Shown here one piece after another: positions 15,654 through 23,550 of a DNA stretch of 32,554 bases. The DNA is from an uncultured Oscillospiraceae bacterium (GTDB lineage: Bacteria; Bacillota; Clostridia; Oscillospirales; Ruminococcaceae), in the NCBI GenBank assembly GCA_934527255.1, contig CAKTAM010000009.1:1-32554 (forward strand), written 5' to 3'. Under the pieces are notes generated by a model, which saw nothing but the letters and a program-made list of their open reading frames with translations, was not told the DNA's origin and did not search any database. The position numbers and the translations under genes were made by a program. How positions within the stretch are numbered: position 1 is the first letter of the stretch; every line of letters starts with the position of its first letter.

Positions 15654-15721
15654 AGCTTCTGTTCCTTTCTCTCGCGGCCCGACGCCGGGCGCGCGCTTTG
15701 GCCTTATTGTAGCACAACCGC

Positions 15722-15767
15722 CCGGAAAATAAAAGAGAAGCCGCCGCACATTCCGTGCGGCGGCTGT
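15722..15767 (-). terminator. Terminator of the prs-SGNH operon
   Basis: AGCCGCCGCAC-ATTCC-GTGCGGCGGCT is a perfect 11-bp stem. In the minus direction it is followed by TCTCTTTTATTTT. Confidence 0.85.
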
Positions 15768-15789
15768 TATGCTTTTCACTGTCGGCTGC

Positions 15790-17664
15790 TCAGGCCCGCG
15801 AGCCGTCGCTGCCCGGCGTGGGATCCGGTTCGGGATCCGGCGGCAGCGGCGTACCGGTATCGGAGGAAGAGCTGCTGCTCGCCGAGGAGGAGCTGCTGGG
15901 GGTCGGGTCGGGCGCCGGGGTACTGGAGGAGGAGCTTTGCTCCGCCTCAAAGTGGGCGATGACCTCCAGATTCTGGTTGATGGGCACCGTGGTCGTCAGC
16001 TTGTCGTCATAATTCTGACCGTTGACCTCCCAATAACGGAACACATACCCGGCGGCCGGGGTGGCCGTCACCGTCAGCGTGCCGTTGCTGGAGCTGTAGT
16101 CGACCGAGCAGCCCGGCGTACCGTCCGTGCGCACATTGGTGGTGTAAGCAATGTGCTGGAAAACGGCGGTGATCTCTACCGAGGCCTGCGGTGTATAGGT
16201 GAAATCGGCCTGTGTGGAAAGGATCACGTCGGCGTTGTTCTCGCGCACGCTCCAGCCCACAAACTCATATTCACCGGCGTAGCTTTCATTGACGCGGGCA
16301 TACAGCTGCACCGTTTTGCCGCGCTCGACATTGGTTTCGGTGTACAGGCTGCTGCCGTCGCGAATGCCGGCGGTGCCCACAGTCTTGTCGCTGCTTTTCA
16401 CCTTGATGAGGTAGCCGCTTTTGACGAAATTGGCGGTGACGATCACCTTTTCCACGCCAAACCCGGCCGGGGAAACAAAGGTCAGCGTATCGCTGTTGAC
16501 ATCCTCAATGCGGCCGACGGTGCAGCTCCAGTAGGCAAAGGTATAACCCTCCTTCGCCACTGCCTTGACGGTGGTGCACTCCTTGCCCTCCGGCACGATC
16601 TGCTTTGTCTCGCCGCTCAGCTCGCCCATCTGCGAGTCGTTGACCGAGAAAACGATCTCGATGCCCTCTTCCTTTTTCGAGGAGGAGCCGCTGCCGGAAA
16701 CGGTGTTGGTATAGGGACGCTCGTTGGTGATGGAATACGGCTGCGTTTCGTCGCGATCCGGCACCGGGGTAAGGGTCGGGCGGCGATCCTCCGTCACATA
16801 GGCGTGTGTACGCACATAGTCAAACAGCGCGTTGACCGCAGGCTGCGACAGATGGATACCGTCCGAAACGGTATAGCCGTCCTTGGCAAAGCCGGTATCG
16901 GGATCCTTGAGCACCTCGCTGGTGTTGAGGAACTTGCATCCGCGCTCCTCGGCCAGCTCGGCCAGCGCCTGGTTGAAGCTGTCGATCACCGTCATGGTGA
17001 TGGACTGGTTTTCATGGTAGCGGCCCACCGGCGGCACCGCGCTGATGATGATATCGGCATAAGGATAAGCCTGCTCGATGGCATCCAGGATCTGGCCGTA
17101 TTGCTCGGTCATATAATCGGCCGTCCACGAGCCGCCCGCATTGTTGGTGCCGAAGCCGATGATGATGCGCTGCGGCTGCATGATGCGAACCGCCTCGGGA
17201 ATGGTGACAGCCTCGCTGTAGCCCTTGAACTTGACGCACTTTTCCGTCAGGACGTTCTGCATCCCCATGCCGGTAATGCCGATGTCATTGGCCAGCGTCG
17301 TCTTGCCGTAGATCATATAACGGTAGGTGTTGCTGTCGCCGATGAACAGAGTGTTTTTGACATACTCCTCCCCTGCGTCATCGGTCACCGGCAGAATGGT
17401 GGAGGAGTACTTTTCCACATCCAGCGTATATTCGTCTTTGTTGTAGTCCTTTTCTTCCACCACGCTGCCTGAGACATCGCCCGAGCCGGAGTTGTCGCCC
17501 TGCCCGTCGCCGGGCCGGTTTTTGTTGAAAAAGATGACGACCGTCAAAAGGACTGCCAGCAGGATCACCAGCGCGACCCCGCCGACGATCAGCAGCATCT
17601 GCCTGCTTTCGCCGTTCTGGCGTGCGCGCTGCTGTCGGCCAGGCTGTCGTTCCGTTCTACTCAT
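15790..17664 (-). CDS. Membrane-anchored SGNH/GDSL hydrolase with repeat tail
   Basis: This 624-residue protein is anchored by one N-terminal membrane span (24-46) with a basic inside end, so the rest is extracellular. The SGNH domain spans about 100-290: block I FIGDSNTYRY with Ser111, a glycine in GITGMGMQ, block III GFGTNN (170-175) and block V SDGIHLS with Asp268 and His271. Such enzymes remove or transfer acyl groups on wall polymers or glycans. About 345-570 holds three beta-rich segments (YTFAYWSC, YEFVGWSV, YVFRYWEV) like InlB/bacterial repeat domains. The tail is Ser/Pro/Asp-rich. Its ATG overlaps the stop of the PRPP synthetase gene (ATGA), so the two are translationally coupled. 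Confidence 0.85.
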   Translation of the reverse strand: MSRTERQPGRQQRARQNGESRQMLLIVGGVALVILLAVLLTVVIFFNKNRPGDGQGDNSGSGDVSGSVVEEKDYNKDEYTLDVEKYSSTILPVTDDAGEEYVKNTLFIGDSNTYRYMIYGKTTLANDIGITGMGMQNVLTEKCVKFKGYSEAVTIPEAVRIMQPQRIIIGFGTNNAGGSWTADYMTEQYGQILDAIEQAYPYADIIISAVPPVGRYHENQSITMTVIDSFNQALAELAEERGCKFLNTSEVLKDPDTGFAKDGYTVSDGIHLSQPAVNALFDYVRTHAYVTEDRRPTLTPVPDRDETQPYSITNERPYTNTVSGSGSSSKKEEGIEIVFSVNDSQMGELSGETKQIVPEGKECTTVKAVAKEGYTFAYWSCTVGRIEDVNSDTLTFVSPAGFGVEKVIVTANFVKSGYLIKVKSSDKTVGTAGIRDGSSLYTETNVERGKTVQLYARVNESYAGEYEFVGWSVRENNADVILSTQADFTYTPQASVEITAVFQHIAYTTNVRTDGTPGCSVDYSSSNGTLTVTATPAAGYVFRYWEVNGQNYDDKLTTTVPINQNLEVIAHFEAEQSSSSSTPAPDPTPSSSSSASSSSSSDTGTPLPPDPEPDPTPGSDGSRA

Positions 17665-18854
17665 CGTTTGTTCTTCTCCAGTAATGCTTTGATTTTTTCA
17701 TGTGGGTCGATGATCTGGCCCACCGACACGTTGTGGTTGAGCGCCGCGATAAAATAAGCGATGTATTTGGAGACGTCCACTTTGTGGAACCACTCGCGCT
17801 CATCCAGTTCGGGGCGCAGATAGGTGAGGTTGGTGCCGAACACGCCGTCGATCACTCCGTCGGCAAAGGCGGCATCGAACGCATCCAGGCCATTGGTGAA
17901 GATGCTGTAGGTCGCATAAGTATAAATGTGGCGGGCCTTCTGCTTTTTCAGGGCATAGGCGATATCCAGCATGCTTTCGCCGGAGGAGATGATGTCGTCG
18001 GCGATGAAAACATCCTTGCCCTCGACGCTGTTGCCCAGATACTCGTGCGCAACGATGGGATTGCGGCCGTTGACCACGCGTGAATAATCACGCCGTTTAT
18101 AGAACATGCCCAGATCGACGCCCAAAACGCTGGAATAGTACATATTGCGGTTCATGGCGCCCTCGTCGGGGCTGACCACCATGAAATGGTCGCGATCCAG
18201 CTGCAGATCCGGCAGATCGCGCATCATCTTTTTCAGCACCTGATAGGTAGGCATCACGTTGTCGATGCTCATCAGCGGCACGGCGTTCTGCACGCGGGGG
18301 TCGTGCGCATCAAAGGTGATGATGTTGCTGACGCCCATGCTGTGCAGCTCCTGCAAAGCGGCGGCGCAGTCAAGGCTTTCGCGGTAGTTGCGGCGATGCT
18401 GACGGCTGCCGTACAGAATGGGCATGATGACCGTCAGGCGGGCCGCCTTGCCGTTGGCCGCCTGGATCAGACGCTTCAGATCCTGAAAATGATCATCCGG
18501 CGACATGCTGTTCTGTTCGCCGAACATGTTGTATTTAACGCTGTAGTTGCCGACGTCGACCAGCAAAAACAGATCGCGGCCGCGCACGGTATCCCTAATC
18601 ATCCCCTTGCCGTCGCCGGAGGAAAAGCGAGGGCACTCGCTGGGGATGATAAACGTTTCGCGGGGGTTGCCGCCCTCGGCCGCCCAATGCGTAAGATGGT
18701 AGTTGACCTTTTCGCCCAGCTCAGCCGCGCCCTTGGTCACGATCAGGCCCAGATCCTGTGTGCCGGTGCAGTTCTGCTGCGTAAAAAACTCCTGGACATT
18801 TTTGGTACTCATACGGTTGACTTCCTCCTGCTTTTCCGAATTGTTCCTCATCAT
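17661..18854 (-). CDS. prs: Ribose-phosphate pyrophosphokinase (clostridial variant)
   Basis: This 397-residue cytoplasmic enzyme makes PRPP from ribose 5-phosphate and ATP for nucleotide, NAD and amino acid synthesis. It has the long clostridial form: CPRFSSGDGKGMIRDTVRG, the Prs region MSPDDHFQDLKRLI, YGSRQHRR in place of the usual YxRQD(R), SLDCAAALQEL, FDAHDPRVQNA, SPDEGAMNR and the PRPP-binding loop VFIADDIISSGES with Asp286-Asp287. ATG 18854 has AAGGAG seven bases upstream. A downstream ATG (MSTKN, at about 18812) with AGGAGG eleven bases before is an alternative that would remove 14 residues. It heads an operon with the SGNH hydrolase. Confidence 0.9.
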   Translation of the reverse strand: MMRNNSEKQEEVNRMSTKNVQEFFTQQNCTGTQDLGLIVTKGAAELGEKVNYHLTHWAAEGGNPRETFIIPSECPRFSSGDGKGMIRDTVRGRDLFLLVDVGNYSVKYNMFGEQNSMSPDDHFQDLKRLIQAANGKAARLTVIMPILYGSRQHRRNYRESLDCAAALQELHSMGVSNIITFDAHDPRVQNAVPLMSIDNVMPTYQVLKKMMRDLPDLQLDRDHFMVVSPDEGAMNRNMYYSSVLGVDLGMFYKRRDYSRVVNGRNPIVAHEYLGNSVEGKDVFIADDIISSGESMLDIAYALKKQKARHIYTYATYSIFTNGLDAFDAAFADGVIDGVFGTNLTYLRPELDEREWFHKVDVSKYIAYFIAALNHNVSVGQIIDPHEKIKALLEKNKR

Positions 18855-18917
18855 ATTTATGCTCCTTCGGCGCGGCAATTTTCACCGCCGCCCGCCAAAA
18901 GAGGCTGGCAACAATAT

Positions 18918-18946
18918 AGTATACACGATTTGAAACGGAAAAGGAA
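18918..18946 (-). promoter_or_regulatory. Promoter of the prs operon
   Basis: TATACT (18923-18918) lies in a locally AT-rich stretch 64 bp before the start codon. TTCCTT sits 17 bp further upstream as a weak -35 box. Confidence 0.45.
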
Positions 18947-19057
18947 TATTTCCTGCGCAAATTACGTTCAAAATTTGCAAGTCCAAGCCGTAGAAAATGA
19001 CATTTTTCCCAGAAAACCGTTTTTTATCTTTCTGTCGGGGCCGCAGCCGCCCGGGTG

Positions 19058-20212
19058 TCAGGCCCAGAAGTGGGTAAACCCGGCCGCTCTGGCCGCCGAC
19101 TGCCACGCCGACGCCTGCGCGTCATCCTGCGCCAGCGCGGCGGTGTTCAGCCCCAGACGCACCGTGCCCGCCTGCGCGGCCGCCGCCGCAAAGGCCGCAA
19201 GCTCCGGCGGCTGTTCGTCGGCCGCTGCCGTCAGCAGCACCCGCTGCGCGCCGCAGGCCGCCGCACCGTCGCCGTACACCATTGCATCCGCCCCGTCGGC
19301 AGCCGCAGACGGCCACTCAAACCAGGCGCGCGCACCCGCCTTTTCCACGGCGCTCTCCCAAAGGGCAACGCACTCCCGCAGGCACTGCGTACGGGTGACC
19401 GTCGCCGCGCCCTCGCCGTAATAACAGACCTCCAGCGCATAGCCGGAGGGGAACTGCACCCCGCTGAACACCACATCCGCGATCCCCAGACCGGCCAGCT
19501 CCTCCGCCAGCCCCTGCACATACTGCCGGGCCGTCTGGCTGTAGGGGTTCAGCCATGGCTTACCGCCCAGCTCGGCCGAGCTGTCCAGCCACAGAATGCC
19601 CTCCTGCTGGTACTGCACGGCTGCGCTGCGGTCGGCATAGGCCGCCAGCGGGTCGCGGAACGCATACAGCCGCGCGCAAGGCGTCAGGCCGTATTCCCCG
19701 CACAGGCGCACAAACAGCGGCACATCTACCTGTGCGCGCACCGCATCGGCCGTGGCCGCCAGCGTGCTGTCCGTCGCATAATACACCGTGCCGCTCTCGT
19801 CCTTCAAGGTCAGCAGCGCGTGATCTGCCCCTGCGGCAGCCAGCGCCGAAAGCGTGCTGCGCAGCGTCTGCTCCTCCTGCAGGGCGCTGCGGTCCACCTC
19901 GGCCCAGACGCCCGACGCATCGGTCTGCACCGGTTCCTCCACAGGCGGCTGCTCGAGCTGCTCAGGCTGTTCCGTCGGCGTCTGCTGCTCTGACTGCGAA
20001 AGGCTTTCGGAGGAGGAGTCCTCCCCACGCACCGAAAAATGGCGGTACCACAGGCCGGTCACGGCATCAATACAGCGCGGTGCGGCAAACCAGCCCAGCG
20101 CAAAAACCGCCGCCGCGGCCAGCAGGCCCAGCAGCACCCGGCCCAGACGGGGACGGTGCAGCCGACCGCTGACATTGGAATAATGTTTGATTTTGACCGG
20201 TCTGCGTGCCAT
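19058..20212 (-). CDS. DUF4015-like putative glycosidase domain protein, membrane-anchored
   Basis: The call is 384 residues from ATG 20212 (GGGAGG six bases upstream). A basic N-terminus and one span (about 24-44) anchor it. A Ser/Glu/Gln/Pro-rich linker follows, then a TIM-barrel-like domain from about 100 with LLTLKDESGTVYY, ARLYAFRDPLAA, and WLNPYSQTARQYVQGLAEELAG. These match the putative glycosyl hydrolase family DUF4015 (Pfam PF13200). The family's FDYVRFP strand reads FSGVQFP here, with Ser250 in place of the conserved Asp, so activity may be lost or altered. The gene follows the Rnf-like genes by 96 bp across a weak hairpin. Its function is unknown. Confidence 0.72.
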   Translation of the reverse strand: MARRPVKIKHYSNVSGRLHRPRLGRVLLGLLAAAAVFALGWFAAPRCIDAVTGLWYRHFSVRGEDSSSESLSQSEQQTPTEQPEQLEQPPVEEPVQTDASGVWAEVDRSALQEEQTLRSTLSALAAAGADHALLTLKDESGTVYYATDSTLAATADAVRAQVDVPLFVRLCGEYGLTPCARLYAFRDPLAAYADRSAAVQYQQEGILWLDSSAELGGKPWLNPYSQTARQYVQGLAEELAGLGIADVVFSGVQFPSGYALEVCYYGEGAATVTRTQCLRECVALWESAVEKAGARAWFEWPSAAADGADAMVYGDGAAACGAQRVLLTAAADEQPPELAAFAAAAAQAGTVRLGLNTAALAQDDAQASAWQSAARAAGFTHFWA

Positions 20213-20253
20213 ACCGAACCTCCCTGTACGCATTTGCCGCCCGCCTGCGGCCA

Positions 20254-20283
20254 AAAGACGGCGCTAACATGGAAACGCCGTTC
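20254..20283 (-). terminator. Weak terminator-like hairpin after the rnfA-like gene
   Basis: ACGGCG and CGCCGT pair across a 12-base loop at 20258-20281, followed by CTTTTGG in the minus direction. It may only partly separate the Rnf-like genes from the DUF4015 gene. Confidence 0.4.
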
Positions 20284-20308
20284 GACGTATTATCCCTTCA
20301 CTTTTTTA

Positions 20309-20938
20309 TCAGACAGCCAGACTATGACCGGTAAAGCCATAGATCATCAGCGACAAAATGCCCAGATATACCAGCGTGGCAGGCAACCCGCGAAAGCTGA
20401 CCGGCAGATCGGCGCTTTTCAGCTTGCGGTTGCCCTCGCTCAGCAGCAGGATGGCCGCCATAAAGCCCAGCGCTGAACCAAGGCTGAACGCCAGCGTCTG
20501 CCACAGCGTATAGTTCTGCGCACCCGTCAGCAGCAGCGTGCCCATAATGCAGCAGTTGTATGCGGCAATGGGCAGCTGACGCACCACCCGGCGGGCAAGC
20601 TCGCCGGGAAACAGCTCGACCACCAGAAGAAACACCACAAAAAACGTCAGGCTGACGCACACCACCAGCACCAGTGGCCGGAAATGCGTGCGCAGGCTGC
20701 CCAGCAGCGGCAGCACCCAGCGGTTGGCCGCCCAGCCGACCACCCCGGAAAGCAGCTGCACCGTCAACAGCAGCAGCGAAAAAATACCGGTGTCGCCATC
20801 CTCATCATTGATGAGCTTTGTCAGGCGCGAGGAGCCCAGTGCGCGCCCCAGCACGGCGTTCTGCGAAAACATGGCATAGACGGCGTACAGCACAAACGCG
20901 CCGACGCTGCCCGTAAAAATGGAATTGGCACTTGTCAT
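20309..20938 (-). CDS. RnfA-like membrane protein lacking one Fe-S cysteine
   Basis: The 209-residue protein has six predicted membrane spans. Homology to RnfA/RsxA is clear along the chain: SQNAVLGRALG aligns with NNFVLxxFLG, LPIAAYNCCIMG with LPLITTNCAVLG, and SADLPVSFRGLPATLVYLGI with the VADVPAPFRGNAI segment. In RnfA, one cysteine of GLCPF and one of TNCAVLG help hold a [2Fe-2S] cluster in the membrane. Here the first is Ser37 (GSSRL) while Cys129 is kept. The gene overlaps the RnfE-like gene by ATGA (20935-20938), so the two are coupled. It is a member of the family by descent, with function uncertain. Confidence 0.82.
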   Translation of the reverse strand: MTSANSIFTGSVGAFVLYAVYAMFSQNAVLGRALGSSRLTKLINDEDGDTGIFSLLLLTVQLLSGVVGWAANRWVLPLLGSLRTHFRPLVLVVCVSLTFFVVFLLVVELFPGELARRVVRQLPIAAYNCCIMGTLLLTGAQNYTLWQTLAFSLGSALGFMAAILLLSEGNRKLKSADLPVSFRGLPATLVYLGILSLMIYGFTGHSLAV

Positions 20939-21570
20939 TGCTTTTTTGCCTCCGCCTTAAAACATTTGACGGCGCTGCGCCACAAAGCCATCAGCACGCC
21001 CACCAGAATAAAGCCGCCGCCGATGAGCCCCACATAGGGCACGGGCGCAACGGCAAAAACCGTGCGGCCGAAAAAGGTGCCCGCGCCCAGCAGCTCCCGC
21101 AGGGCGGCCACCACAAACAGCACGACCAGAAAGCCCAGCGTGGTGACAAGCCCCTTGGAGGCCGCCGTCCGCACCTGCTCGGTGCCGCTGCGGCCGTATC
21201 GCTTGATGATCAGGGGCTCCATCACCAGCAGGGGCAGATACAGCCCGATGGACTGCGTGGGCAGGCGGAACACATCCACGATCAGCCAGCTGACCAGCGC
21301 ATACGCCAGCGCGCTGGTGATGGCATAGGCCACGGCGCGGAAGCGGAAGTGCGTGCTGCGGCTGAGCAGCGCCGCCACAATGCGCGTTGGGGTCAGCAGC
21401 AGCGTTACCGCCAGCGCCATGATGCAGGCGCTGCGCATGCTGGTGCCCACCGCCACGATGGGCACCAGCCCCAGCCCCTGCATGATGACCGGGTTGTTGA
21501 TAAAAATGCGGTCACGGTGCTCCAGCACATCCATATTGATCGCATAATAGCTTTTCAGTTTGTCCATCAT
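20935..21570 (-). CDS. RnfE-like membrane protein lacking both Fe-S cysteines
   Basis: The call is 211 residues from ATG 21570, which overlaps the stop of the RnfD-like gene; ATG 21567 is equally possible. Homology to RnfE/RsxE is clear: NNPVIMQGLGLVPIVAVGTS aligns with [20 protein letters not shown], and LPLLVMEPLIIKRYG with IPLIVTNCIVVGRAE. ALRELLGAGTFFG matches LREIIGNGTLFD. Both cluster-binding cysteines are replaced, by Val36 and Pro119. Without them, and with the RnfA partner also short of one, the intramembrane [2Fe-2S] cluster of Rnf cannot be built in the usual way. It sits between the D-like and A-like genes, in the usual relative order apart from a missing rnfG. Confidence 0.82.
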   Translation of the reverse strand: MMDKLKSYYAINMDVLEHRDRIFINNPVIMQGLGLVPIVAVGTSMRSACIMALAVTLLLTPTRIVAALLSRSTHFRFRAVAYAITSALAYALVSWLIVDVFRLPTQSIGLYLPLLVMEPLIIKRYGRSGTEQVRTAASKGLVTTLGFLVVLFVVAALRELLGAGTFFGRTVFAVAPVPYVGLIGGGFILVGVLMALWRSAVKCFKAEAKKQ

Positions 21571-22571
21571 ACGGCCTGTTCCTCCCTGGACTGTTTTTTC
21601 CGCCGGGAAAACAATGCCGACGCCCGCGCACGCAGGAAGCCGTCTACCCGATCCAGCGTGCCGGAAAGCGCGTTGCCCCACAGCACGCCGAAGCAGACGC
21701 CGTAGGGATATGAGCTGTAATATTGATATACCACCGTCAGCACGCCGACCAGCAGGCCGTACAGAATGCGCGCCGACAGGCCGCGCGGGGCCGTGACCTC
21801 ATCCTGCAGCAGAAACACCATGCCGAACGCCAGGCCGCCCACCAGCAGCTCCATCTGCAGCAGGCGCGAGCCGCTGACGCCGGACACCCGCGGAAACCAG
21901 TGCAGCAGCGCCGTGCACGCCGCCAGAAAAGAGAGCGGCATGGCCAGCTCGAACCGACGCACGGCAAGCAGCAGCAGGCCGCAGGCCAGTACCACCAGCG
22001 TGGCGGTGACGCCCAGCGGCCCGGCAAAGTTGCCCAGCACCATATTGATGGTGCTGATGTTGGGCAGGCCCGCCAGCTTAAGCGTGGTAGCCGGGGCCTC
22101 GGCCGGGGCAAAGGTCACTGTATTGGTCAGCGCCAGACGGGTGAACGGCGCGGGAAAGGTGAGCATCTGCGCCGGCCAGCTGACCACGGCGATCACATAG
22201 CCCAGCGCGGTGGGATGGAACGGGTAGCTTTGCGAGCCGCCGAACAGATGCTTGCCCACCAGAATGGCCGTGGCCGTCGTGGCCGCCACAATGGCATAGG
22301 AAATACTTGCCGGCATCAGGCAGACCAGCAGCACCGCAAACAGCGGGCTGGAAACGTCGCCCGGCTGCCAGGCGCGGCGGCGCAGCCCCGCCGCCAGTAC
22401 ATCGCACAGCACGGCCGTAACGACCGCCACGGCGCACAGCACCAGCGGGCGCGGCCCATACCAATAAACCGCCATCACCAGCAGCGGGCACACCGCCGCC
22501 AGCCGGGCGGCGGTGTTGGCGCGAAGCCGTCCGGCCTCTGTCTGCAGCGACAGTTTTTTTACATTGCTCAT
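21567..22571 (-). CDS. RnfD-like membrane protein with degenerate flavin-attachment motif
   Basis: The call is 334 residues from ATG 22571 (GGAAG eight bases upstream); an ATG at 22586 sits too close to its purine tract. Many membrane spans are present. FGGSQSYPFHPTALGY corresponds to the GGxGxNxFNPAxxG segment of RnfD, and GDVSSPLFAVLLVCLMP to the conserved early region. RnfD carries FMN on a Thr in the ApbE target motif SGAT. Here the equivalent place reads EAPATT (158-163): Ser and Gly are replaced by Ala and Pro. Covalent flavin is therefore doubtful. The gene follows ribulose-phosphate epimerase by 45 bp and is coupled to the E-like gene. Confidence 0.82.
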   Translation of the reverse strand: MSNVKKLSLQTEAGRLRANTAARLAAVCPLLVMAVYWYGPRPLVLCAVAVVTAVLCDVLAAGLRRRAWQPGDVSSPLFAVLLVCLMPASISYAIVAATTATAILVGKHLFGGSQSYPFHPTALGYVIAVVSWPAQMLTFPAPFTRLALTNTVTFAPAEAPATTLKLAGLPNISTINMVLGNFAGPLGVTATLVVLACGLLLLAVRRFELAMPLSFLAACTALLHWFPRVSGVSGSRLLQMELLVGGLAFGMVFLLQDEVTAPRGLSARILYGLLVGVLTVVYQYYSSYPYGVCFGVLWGNALSGTLDRVDGFLRARASALFSRRKKQSREEQAV

Positions 22572-22616
22572 AAAGGTTGCTTCCATTTCCTTGTGTGATT
22601 TTTTGCGGCGGCAGGC

Positions 22617-23282
22617 TCAGCCGCGCAGCGCGGCAATGGCCGCTGCGGCATCCGGCGCGCCGAACACGGCGCTGCCCGCCACCAGTACGTCCGCACCGGC
22701 CCTGCGGCACAGGGCCGCCGTTTCGGCGTTGACCCCGCCGTCCACCTGAATGCGGTAGGAAAGCCCGCGCGCACGGCGCAGGGCGGCCAGTTCTTCCACC
22801 TTGGCCAGCTGCTGCGGCAAAAACGCCTGTCCGCCAAAGCCCGGCTCGACCGTCATCACCAGCACCATATCGGCCGAGGCCAGAAACGGCGCGGCCGCAG
22901 CGGCAGGCGTGGCAGGCTTGAGCACCAGCCCCGCCCGGCAGCCGACTGCATGAATGGCATCCAGCGTCTGCTGCACCGGGCTGGAGGCCTCGAGATGGAA
23001 CGAGATCCAGTCGGCTCCCGCGGCGGCAAACTGCTCGATATACAAATGCGGCCGCTGCAGCATCAGGTGCACGTCGTAAACGGCATCCACCGCACGGTGC
23101 AGGCATTTCAGCACCGGAATGCCCAGCGACAGGTTCGGCACAAAGCAGCCGTCCATCACATCAATGTGCAGCCAGTCTGCCCCGGCCTGCAGCACGCGGC
23201 GGCAATCCTGCCCGAGAGCGGCAAAATCCGCCGAGAGAATGGACGGGGCGATCAGAGTGTGTGAGTCGGGCTGCAGGTTCAT
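22617..23282 (-). CDS. rpe: Ribulose-phosphate 3-epimerase
   Basis: This 221-residue cytoplasmic TIM barrel interconverts ribulose 5-phosphate and xylulose 5-phosphate in the pentose phosphate pathway. Active-site parts are all visible: APSILSADF with Ser14, HIDVMDG with His39 and Asp41, DVHLM with His72, MTVEPGFGGQ and VDGGVN with Asp181. Length is standard. ATG 23282 has AGGAGG seven bases upstream. It is first in a unit with the three Rnf-like genes, a pairing I do not recognise from known Rnf loci. The leader contains a strong CG-rich hairpin. Confidence 0.95.
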   Translation of the reverse strand: MNLQPDSHTLIAPSILSADFAALGQDCRRVLQAGADWLHIDVMDGCFVPNLSLGIPVLKCLHRAVDAVYDVHLMLQRPHLYIEQFAAAGADWISFHLEASSPVQQTLDAIHAVGCRAGLVLKPATPAAAAAPFLASADMVLVMTVEPGFGGQAFLPQQLAKVEELAALRRARGLSYRIQVDGGVNAETAALCRRAGADVLVAGSAVFGAPDAAAAIAALRG

Positions 23283-23340
23283 GGGGGTTCCTCCTGTCTA
23301 TGGCAGCGCGGCCGGGCCGCGCAAAAGCGCAGAATCGTTC

Positions 23341-23365
23341 CGCCGCCGCCCCAAAGCGGCGGCGC
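23341..23365 (-). other. Leader hairpin of the rpe transcript
   Basis: CGCCGCCG and CGGCGGCG pair around CCCCAAAG, between the rpe promoter and start codon. No T-run follows in the minus direction, so it is not a plain terminator. It may affect mRNA stability. Confidence 0.35.
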
Positions 23366-23398
23366 GCGGGCCCATACAGTCGACGTATAGGTAACAAA

Positions 23399-23427
23399 AG
23401 TATAACAAACAGAATGTGAAAATGCAA
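23399..23427 (-). promoter_or_regulatory. Promoter of rpe and the Rnf-like genes
   Basis: TTGCAT (23427-23422) and TATACT (23404-23399) are 17 bp apart on the minus strand, about 115 bp upstream of the rpe start. Confidence 0.7.
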
Positions 23428-23465
23428 GGGAAAAGCCGTATTTCCGACCGGATAGGGTGAATTTT

Positions 23466-23510
23466 CCACACAAAACACAACTCCGGCAAGGGCACATGCC
23501 CCACCGGAGT
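23466..23510 (-). terminator. Terminator of the HtrA operon
   Basis: ACTCCGG (23480-23486) and CCGGAGT (23504-23510) pair, with GGGC/GCCC inside. In the minus direction TGTGTTTTGTG follows. On the plus strand CGTTTTTTCG follows, so it could work both ways. Confidence 0.65.
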
Positions 23511-23550
23511 GAAGTCGTTTTTTCGTTTTTCGGACCTGTGGCTGAGCCTG

